Translations under genes and position numbers: made by a program | NCBI RefSeq assembly: GCF_018343615.1 | Contig: NZ_JAGYPI010000002.1 | Location: forward strand, 81,562-145,561 | DNA length: 64,000 nt | DNA from: Bacillus sp. FJAT-49736 | GTDB taxonomy: Bacteria; Bacillota; Bacilli; Bacillales; Bacillaceae_C | Reading direction: 5' to 3' | Notes under the pieces: generated by a model | The model's input: only the letters and a program-made list of their open reading frames with translations | Database searches by the model: none | Told to the model about the DNA's origin: nothing | Part shown: positions 58,661-64,000 of the stretch, piece by piece | How the letters are laid out: each line of letters begins with the position of its first letter | How positions within the stretch are numbered: position 1 is the first letter of the stretch

Positions 58661-59464
58661 TTATAAAAAGTCAACAAAACGATTTCTGAACTTAACGTGG
58701 ATACTGGAACCAATGATAAATAGAATGATGACAACCGCCCAAAAATATAAAGTATAGTGCCAATGTTCTACTAAGTACCACTTTTGGCCGAGTAAGGAAT
58801 TTCGATACCCTTCCACCACATAGTATATCGGGTTAATTTTTAATATCGGTTGAAACTTTTCCATTTTACCGATCGGCGGCCATAAGATTGGCGACAAATA
58901 AATCATCATTCTCATTACTGCTTGTACAATCATCTGTACATCTCTTACAATCATGGAGAGTGTCGACGTAATTAATGATACGGATAACGTCAATGCAATG
59001 GCTGCAAACATATAATATGGCAGTTCAAAATAGTGCCATGAAATGATGTAACCATTGAAATGCAATATAACAATGATAGCCGCAAGCAGCATTAAATGCT
59101 GATAGAATTTCGCAAAAATAACATAGGATGGGATAATGCTCATTGGAAAGCTCATCTTCGAAACCAATTTAATTCGGGAATAAATAGACTTGGATCCTTG
59201 TGTAATTGCCGGGTTAATAAAGAACCAAATAACAATCCCAGCGATTAGCCATGGAAAGTAAGGAACATCTCCCTCTCCCCTTCTAGTCGTAATGTGTGCG
59301 AATACAAACCAATAAACGGCAATTTGAATCATTGGATTGATAATTTCCCACATAATTCCTAAGTAATGGCTTTTATTAGCGCTCTTTACTTCATATGCAG
59401 ATAATCTGCTTATAAGGTAAAAGCTTTTAAATTGTTCCTTAAATACGGTAAAAACAGATTTCAT
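58661..59464 (-). CDS. tagG: Teichoic acid export permease TagG
   Basis: A 267-residue ABC-2 membrane subunit with six helices and the characteristic NPMIQIAVYWFVFAH... and LSPILWPPI...NPIYYVVEGYRNSLLG motifs. Transcribed 17 bp before tagH; the two form the exporter of lipid-linked wall teichoic acid. Confidence 0.96.
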   Translation of the reverse strand: MKSVFTVFKEQFKSFYLISRLSAYEVKSANKSHYLGIMWEIINPMIQIAVYWFVFAHITTRRGEGDVPYFPWLIAGIVIWFFINPAITQGSKSIYSRIKLVSKMSFPMSIIPSYVIFAKFYQHLMLLAAIIVILHFNGYIISWHYFELPYYMFAAIALTLSVSLITSTLSMIVRDVQMIVQAVMRMMIYLSPILWPPIGKMEKFQPILKINPIYYVVEGYRNSLLGQKWYLVEHWHYTLYFWAVVIILFIIGSSIHVKFRNRFVDFL

Positions 59465-59631
59465 GTATTTTTTCCTTCCTTAAAAACAAAGGCACCCTAT
59501 AGAAGATTGCTTTCCTTTTAAACGAGGAAAAAAATTTATTTTTCCCTACATAAAATGGAGAAAAAGGAAACAACCTTATATTGAGATACTTTTATATAAA
59601 ATTGAGGATAATATGTATGGCACCGCTTCTA

Positions 59632-59799
59632 TAAAGGCTCTTTTCGTAAACTTTGTTGCTTTTGGACCTTAATAAGAGTCAACTATAAGTTTCTAGGCAA
59701 TTTCCGCTAACTTTCTAACGAAATTATGCCACGAGGCATTTAGTTATTCAGGTTGATGAGCTTATTCGAAAAACAACAAATTATGTGAAAATAACCTTA
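59632..59799. repeat. Dispersed MITE-like element (copy E)
   Basis: The left end is the best-preserved in the window: AAAGGCTCTTTTCGTAAACT then TTGTTGCTTTTGG (59633-59666). A degenerate right end CAACAAATTATGTGAAAA is near 59774. It occupies the tagD-tagG gap (59465-59844), where no gene is seen. Confidence 0.6.
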
Positions 59800-59811
59800 A
59801 TGAAAAAGCAA

Positions 59812-59839
59812 TTTAAGAGGGTAATTTTTACCCCCTTAA
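59812..59839 (-). terminator. Hairpin after tagD
   Basis: TTAAGGGGGTAA / TTACCCTCTTAA stem with a short loop right after the stop; T-run poor (ATTGCTTTTTC). Confidence 0.5.
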
Positions 59840-59844
59840 AAGAT

Positions 59845-60243
59845 TTAGCCATTTTTTACAGTAAATAAATCCTTTTTAATCTTTGATGTGGAAATACCAA
59901 CCGTTCTAGGTAAATAAACAACTTCACAATAATCTTTTAAGAAGTCAAAACGACCTTTCCAATCATCGCCCATAACAAATATATCCACATCATGGTCAAT
60001 TACATCGGACACCTTTTGATCCCAATCATTTTCCGGAATTACTTCATCGACATAGCGAATGGCTTCTAAAATAAATTTACGGTTTTCGTAACTGTGGTAA
60101 GATTTCTTATTTTTAATTTTATTAAATTCATCCGTCGATAACGCTACAATTAAATAATCTCCAAGTTCTTTTGCTCGTTTTAATATATTAATATGTCCCC
60201 AATGAAGTAAATCAAAGGTTCCATATGTGATAACTCTTTTCAT
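59845..60243 (-). CDS. tagD: Glycerol-3-phosphate cytidylyltransferase
   Basis: A 132-residue nucleotidyltransferase of normal TagD length. HWGH motif in YGTFDLLHWGHINIL, and RTVGISTSKIK near the C-terminus. It makes CDP-glycerol from CTP and glycerol 3-phosphate, the precursor of poly(glycerol phosphate) wall teichoic acid. Neighbours supply the transferases and exporter that use the product. Confidence 0.97.
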   Translation of the reverse strand: MKRVITYGTFDLLHWGHINILKRAKELGDYLIVALSTDEFNKIKNKKSYHSYENRKFILEAIRYVDEVIPENDWDQKVSDVIDHDVDIFVMGDDWKGRFDFLKDYCEVVYLPRTVGISTSKIKKDLFTVKNG

Positions 60244-60462
60244 TTCAAAAACCTCTCCCTTATTACTGGTATTTTAGCCAGTTATTCGAGCAAGATAACA
60301 AACGTTGTACAAAATAAAACACAACCAATATTATAATCGAAAAACCATTACTTTCAAATATAAAAAGTTACATAAATGTGTTAAAAGCATTAAATTTAAA
60401 TTTATATTAAGATTAGCCTTATTTTTAGTGTTTATTTTTATGTTTAGGTTTATACATGCGAA

Positions 60463-61677
60463 TTAGACAGATTCCGGATAGTTTGGGCTTCGCTCTTCGG
60501 TTTCAAGCGTTGGTCGAATATAGCGAATTAATTGGCTGCTGGATGAACCCACGGAATACTTATTCCAATCATTAGAAAATTGTTCTATCCGCTGCATATC
60601 ATAGGAATTGTTCAGAATTTGCTCGATGATATCTTCCGTAGAAGAAACAACTGGACCTGGTATCATCTCCTTGTAATCATACCATAAACCTCTTTCCTGT
60701 CCATATGCTTCCAAATCATAAGCGTAAAAGATCATTGGTCTTTTCAATAATGCATATTCGAATGGAATCGAGGAATAATCCGTAATTAATATATCTGTAA
60801 TCATAAGTAATTCATTGACATTATGATATGTGGAAAGATCCACAACAAAATCATGATATTTACTTTCCATATCAAGCTTATGTTTAATAGCTGGATGCAG
60901 TCTGAGCATAACAATATAATCTTTACCCAATTTTTGCTTCATTAAATCCAGATTAAGCTTAAATTCAAATAAATCTAGTTGTTCATCCCTAAAGGTCGGG
61001 GCATATAAGATTCTTTTTTTATGTCGTAAATCTGGATATTCTCTAAGCAACTTTTGCATAATATCCATTTTTCTCTTTTCATCATAAAAAATATCCGTTC
61101 TTGGAATCCCTGTGTACAAAAGCTGATTTGGGGATAAACCAAATGCTTCCATAAAAATATTTCCCATTATATCTGAACCAATGGCAACATAATGGAAACG
61201 TTTATAAACATTCTTAAAGCGTTTTATATCCCTATTGGTTCGCATTTTTAAGGAATGATCATGCAGACCAAATTTTTTAAAAGCACCTGCCGCATGCCAT
61301 ACTTGTATACATTTTACTTCCTTTTTAAAATGGATGACAGATAAAAACGCATAGTAATTATCGATTATTATTGTTTTCGATGTGGCAATATGATAAATCG
61401 ATTTCGCCAGCTGCATTAGATTTGCTGTATTCAATGGAATTGCTTTTGCATCCTCATATTTAGAGAAGTTATATTTACACGACTTATTAAATAAAAAAAC
61501 AACCTCACAAGAAATTTGCTGGCGTTTTAATTCCTCATATAAATAAATGGCATTATCACCAAAAGAAACGATAAACGTAACCTTCCTTTTAACAGGAAAC
61601 ATATTCATTATCATAAATATCAATCGGAATGCTGTTAAATAAGTCCAAATAGCAAAACTACGTATATTATTTTTCAT
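60463..61677 (-). CDS. CDP-glycerol glycerophosphotransferase family protein
   Basis: A 404-residue TagB/TagF-type transferase. N-terminal membrane-associating hydrophobic stretch (about 12-35), then a GT-B fold with the conserved donor motifs VWHAAGAFKKFG, GIPRTD, YAPTFRDEQ, RLHPAIKH and TDYSSIPFEYAL. It adds glycerol phosphate to the teichoic acid linkage unit or chain; whether it is the primase (TagB-like) or polymerase is not clear. Its ribosome binding site is weak. Divergent from the next gene. Confidence 0.88.
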   Translation of the reverse strand: MKNNIRSFAIWTYLTAFRLIFMIMNMFPVKRKVTFIVSFGDNAIYLYEELKRQQISCEVVFLFNKSCKYNFSKYEDAKAIPLNTANLMQLAKSIYHIATSKTIIIDNYYAFLSVIHFKKEVKCIQVWHAAGAFKKFGLHDHSLKMRTNRDIKRFKNVYKRFHYVAIGSDIMGNIFMEAFGLSPNQLLYTGIPRTDIFYDEKRKMDIMQKLLREYPDLRHKKRILYAPTFRDEQLDLFEFKLNLDLMKQKLGKDYIVMLRLHPAIKHKLDMESKYHDFVVDLSTYHNVNELLMITDILITDYSSIPFEYALLKRPMIFYAYDLEAYGQERGLWYDYKEMIPGPVVSSTEDIIEQILNNSYDMQRIEQFSNDWNKYSVGSSSSQLIRYIRPTLETEERSPNYPESV

Positions 61678-61812
61678 CTATATCACCAACCACCATTTTC
61701 AGCCATTTTCCAACAACAGTATTTCCTTCAAATTATATCATTAACTTTACGGACATATAAAAATAATTCATAAAAACATATAATGAAAGGGCTTTCTCTC
61801 ATCATTTACAAT

Positions 61813-61841
61813 TTGAAATAATAGCCTTTTACACTTATAAT
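61813..61841 (+). promoter_or_regulatory. Promoter of the plus-strand transferase gene
   Basis: TTGAAA (61813-61818), 17 bp, TATAAT (61836-61841), 51 bp before the start. Confidence 0.6.
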
Positions 61842-61892
61842 ATTCCCTAGATTTGAAAGCAAAGAAATAGATAAACTAGCAATAGAAAGGTA

Positions 61893-63098
61893 ATGGATTT
61901 AAAAATGAAATTACTCAACAAAATAAAAAAACACGGCATTGTTCCCAAAGTTTATAGAAGACTATTTAATGCTGCATCCTATTTGCCGGTAAAAAAAAAT
62001 CTTATCGTATTTGAGAGTTACTCTGGAAAGCAATATAGCTGCAATCCAAGGGCATTATATGAATATTTAAAGGAAAATTATCCACATTATCAGCTGGTAT
62101 GGAGTGTAAAAAAAGAATATGAAAATATTTTTATCGGAAGAAAAATTCCTTATATTAGAAGATTCTCAATAAAATGGCTAATCATGATGGCTCGTGCCCA
62201 ATATTGGATTAACAATGCCCGCCTGCCATTATGGATTGATAAGCCAAGACATACTACTTATCTTCAAACTTGGCATGGAACTCCATTAAAAAAACTCGCA
62301 GAAGATATGGACGAAGTGTATATCCCTGGGACCAATACAGAATTGTATAAACAAAATTTTAGAAAAGCAACAAGCAAATGGGATTACTTAATATCCCCAA
62401 ATAAATATTCAACAGATATCTTCAAAAGAGCATTTAATTTTAATAAAACAATGATTGAATCTGGGTATCCTCGCAATGACTTTTTATATAATTGCAGAAA
62501 TCAGCAAACAATAGAAGAAATTAAGAAAAGATGTCATATTCCAATGGATAAGAAAGTTATTCTTTATGCTCCAACATGGCGCGACGACGATTTTTACAGT
62601 AAAGGAAAATACAAATTTGACATTAAGCTTGACTTAGATAAATTAAGAACTGAGTTTGGAAATGAGTATGTAATTATTTTAAGGATGCATTATTTAGTTG
62701 CTGAAAATTTCGATTTGAGCCCATATGAGGGGTTTGCATATGATTTATCCAATCATGAGGATATTCGGGAGCTTTATTTAATATCTGACTTGCTCATCAC
62801 AGACTATTCATCGGTATTTTTTGATTATGCTAATTTAAAGAGACCAATATTGTTTTATACGTATGATATCCAGCATTACCGTGATAAATTAAGAGGGTTT
62901 TATTTTGACTTCGAAAAGGAAGCACCTGGACCACTCTTAACGACAACAGAGGAAGTTATGGAAGCAATTAAAGAGGTTGAAAAAGCACAGTTCCAGGTGG
63001 ACGAATCTTTCCAGGAATTCTACAATACTTTTTGTTATTTGGAGAATGGCAACTCATCTAAAAAAGTCGTTGAAAAACTGTTTGCAGTGACGCGGTAA
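61893..63098 (+). CDS. CDP-glycerol glycerophosphotransferase family protein
   Basis: A 401-residue TagB/TagF-type transferase with the same donor motifs as its divergent neighbour: WHGTPLKKLAEDMDEVYIPG, GYPRNDFL, YAPTWRDDDFYSKGKYKFD, RMHYLVAEN and TDYSSVFFDYANLKRP. The match is to the catalytic half of TagF-like polymerases. Start uncertain: AGAAAGG is only three bases before the first ATG, so the ATG at 61905 may be used. It precedes another teichoic-type gene by 50 bp. Confidence 0.88.
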   Translation: MDLKMKLLNKIKKHGIVPKVYRRLFNAASYLPVKKNLIVFESYSGKQYSCNPRALYEYLKENYPHYQLVWSVKKEYENIFIGRKIPYIRRFSIKWLIMMARAQYWINNARLPLWIDKPRHTTYLQTWHGTPLKKLAEDMDEVYIPGTNTELYKQNFRKATSKWDYLISPNKYSTDIFKRAFNFNKTMIESGYPRNDFLYNCRNQQTIEEIKKRCHIPMDKKVILYAPTWRDDDFYSKGKYKFDIKLDLDKLRTEFGNEYVIILRMHYLVAENFDLSPYEGFAYDLSNHEDIRELYLISDLLITDYSSVFFDYANLKRPILFYTYDIQHYRDKLRGFYFDFEKEAPGPLLTTTEEVMEAIKEVEKAQFQVDESFQEFYNTFCYLENGNSSKKVVEKLFAVTR

Positions 63099-63148
63099 CT
63101 GGAAAAGCAACCAGACAATTTTTCAATTTGCAGCAAGGAGGGGAAATA

Positions 63149-64000
63149 ATGATATCTTTTTTTAAAAAGAAACAGGCACAAAAAATAGTAAAGCATTTTA
63201 TAAATATAGAACAAAATGGACATAGTCTTCGCATAAATGGCGAATTAACTCAATCCTCCCATCAAGTTAAAGAAATTTGGATTATATCAAGAGACAGTTC
63301 TAATGAATTCATGCTCGGTGCCATACAACCTTCTAATGAATTTGATTTCCATCTAAATTTCAATGATATCCATCAACAGATCCATTCATCTCTTCCTGAG
63401 GTATATGACTTTTACTTGAAAGTATGTATTAGCAGTCGCTTATTAAGCCCTGAGGAAATAGAAAATTTGATGACGAAAAAAGGGTTTAGACAATTAGAGC
63501 AAGTTGAAAATGATATAGAATACTTTATTCGTTTAGGTCGTTTCAAACAAACGAATATAAACGGACTAGCTACTTATGAGAATGGCGAGGATTTTAGCAC
63601 TCCATTTCTGACCAAAAAGGGAAATCTATCTTACGCTTATAATGAAAAAATAGATGTATATACAAAGCTGCAAATTGAAAAAGTTAAAAGCCAAAAGAAT
63701 CATTTATATCTTAATGGTAGAATTTTCACCCATCAATCCCAAATTATTTCTGGAAATCTTTTGGTAAAGGGACGATTGTCCGAAATAGAAATTTTGCTTC
63801 CAGTTTCATTTAACCACCTACAAGAGGAAACAAAGCAAAAATATGGCCTAAATCGTTATATATATACAGCAGAGCTTCCTTTACAAACCATTTATAATGG
63901 TGGTCTTTTAGATGAAGATATATACGACTTATATTTAATTATTAAATTCCAAAATGAGCCGGAGGAAAAGATCGTTCGAATTGGGAGACCAACGTACCGA
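63149..64000 (+). CDS. Partial gene, probable teichoic acid biosynthesis protein (N-terminal part)
   Basis: An ATG at 63149, behind AAGGAGGGG, opens a frame of 284 codons that runs off the right edge with no stop. The visible part contains two beta-rich segments of similar style (about 15-125 and 165-284) with RINGELTQSSHQVKEIWII and YLNGRIFTHQSQIISGNLLV, resembling the non-catalytic beta domains that precede or follow GT-B transferase domains in large wall teichoic acid enzymes. No catalytic motif is reached. Assigned from context; the true product could differ. Confidence 0.6.
   Translation, partial: MISFFKKKQAQKIVKHFINIEQNGHSLRINGELTQSSHQVKEIWIISRDSSNEFMLGAIQPSNEFDFHLNFNDIHQQIHSSLPEVYDFYLKVCISSRLLSPEEIENLMTKKGFRQLEQVENDIEYFIRLGRFKQTNINGLATYENGEDFSTPFLTKKGNLSYAYNEKIDVYTKLQIEKVKSQKNHLYLNGRIFTHQSQIISGNLLVKGRLSEIEILLPVSFNHLQEETKQKYGLNRYIYTAELPLQTIYNGGLLDEDIYDLYLIIKFQNEPEEKIVRIGRPTYR

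Overview
The window is a low-GC, gene-dense chromosomal stretch from a Bacillaceae bacterium. The right half keeps a Bacillus subtilis-like order: rnr-smpB-ssrA, cggR-gapA-pgk-tpiA-gpmI-eno, sigL, clpP, yvcI-rapZ-yvcK-whiA-crh and hprK-lgt-yvoD-ppaX-yvoF-TPR-trxB, then yvlB/yvlD and teichoic acid genes. Gram-positive signatures include Crh with Gln15 and Ser46, CtsR and CggR operators, a class D sortase and many non-ATG starts behind strong GGAGG sites. It is not B. subtilis itself: several accessory modules and repeat families set it apart.

Left part (1-12 kb): copper chaperone copZ with two csoR paralogues and three CsoR-like operators; a CorA transporter; a frameshifted secreted protein; HelD; a small PepSY-like membrane protein; and a two-component system next to an adaptor/MacB-type ABC exporter. 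12-19.3 kb: an apparent cobalamin-riboswitch operon with a cell-wall-anchored transcobalamin-like protein, its class D sortase, a lipoprotein with the same DUF4430-type domain, and a complete ECF transporter. This is the most striking system in the window: it looks like a surface-to-membrane vitamin B12 capture relay.

20-26 kb: an ApbE/ferric-reductase-like operon, a sigma-SnoaL fusion, NrnB-type DHH phosphoesterase and a DUF3231 protein. 26-31 kb: tmRNA, smpB, rnr, est, secG. 31-40 kb: the glycolytic operon under a textbook CggR operator, a glutaredoxin-like protein and sigma-54. 40-51 kb: a phosphodiester glycosidase, tRNA-Arg(CCG), clpP under CtsR, the whiA cluster and trxB. 51-57 kb: HprK and its operon, a truncated amidase, yvlD and yvlB. 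57-64 kb: wall teichoic acid export (tagGH), tagD and glycerophosphotransferases, the last open reading frame running off the right edge.

Two layers are not explained by gene calls. First, three promoters (6220, 12111 reverse, 20163) share the same architecture, two TTAAG-like half-sites 11 bp apart and then exactly 10 bp to the -10 box. This predicts one response-regulator regulon joining the ABC exporter, the PepSY-like protein and the ApbE operon. Second, intergenic DNA is rich in hairpin repeats: three different tandem hairpin arrays (27, 52 and 21/42 bp units) and about six degenerate copies of a MITE-like element with inverted ends. All assignments come from reading sequence and recalled family knowledge; no searches were run.
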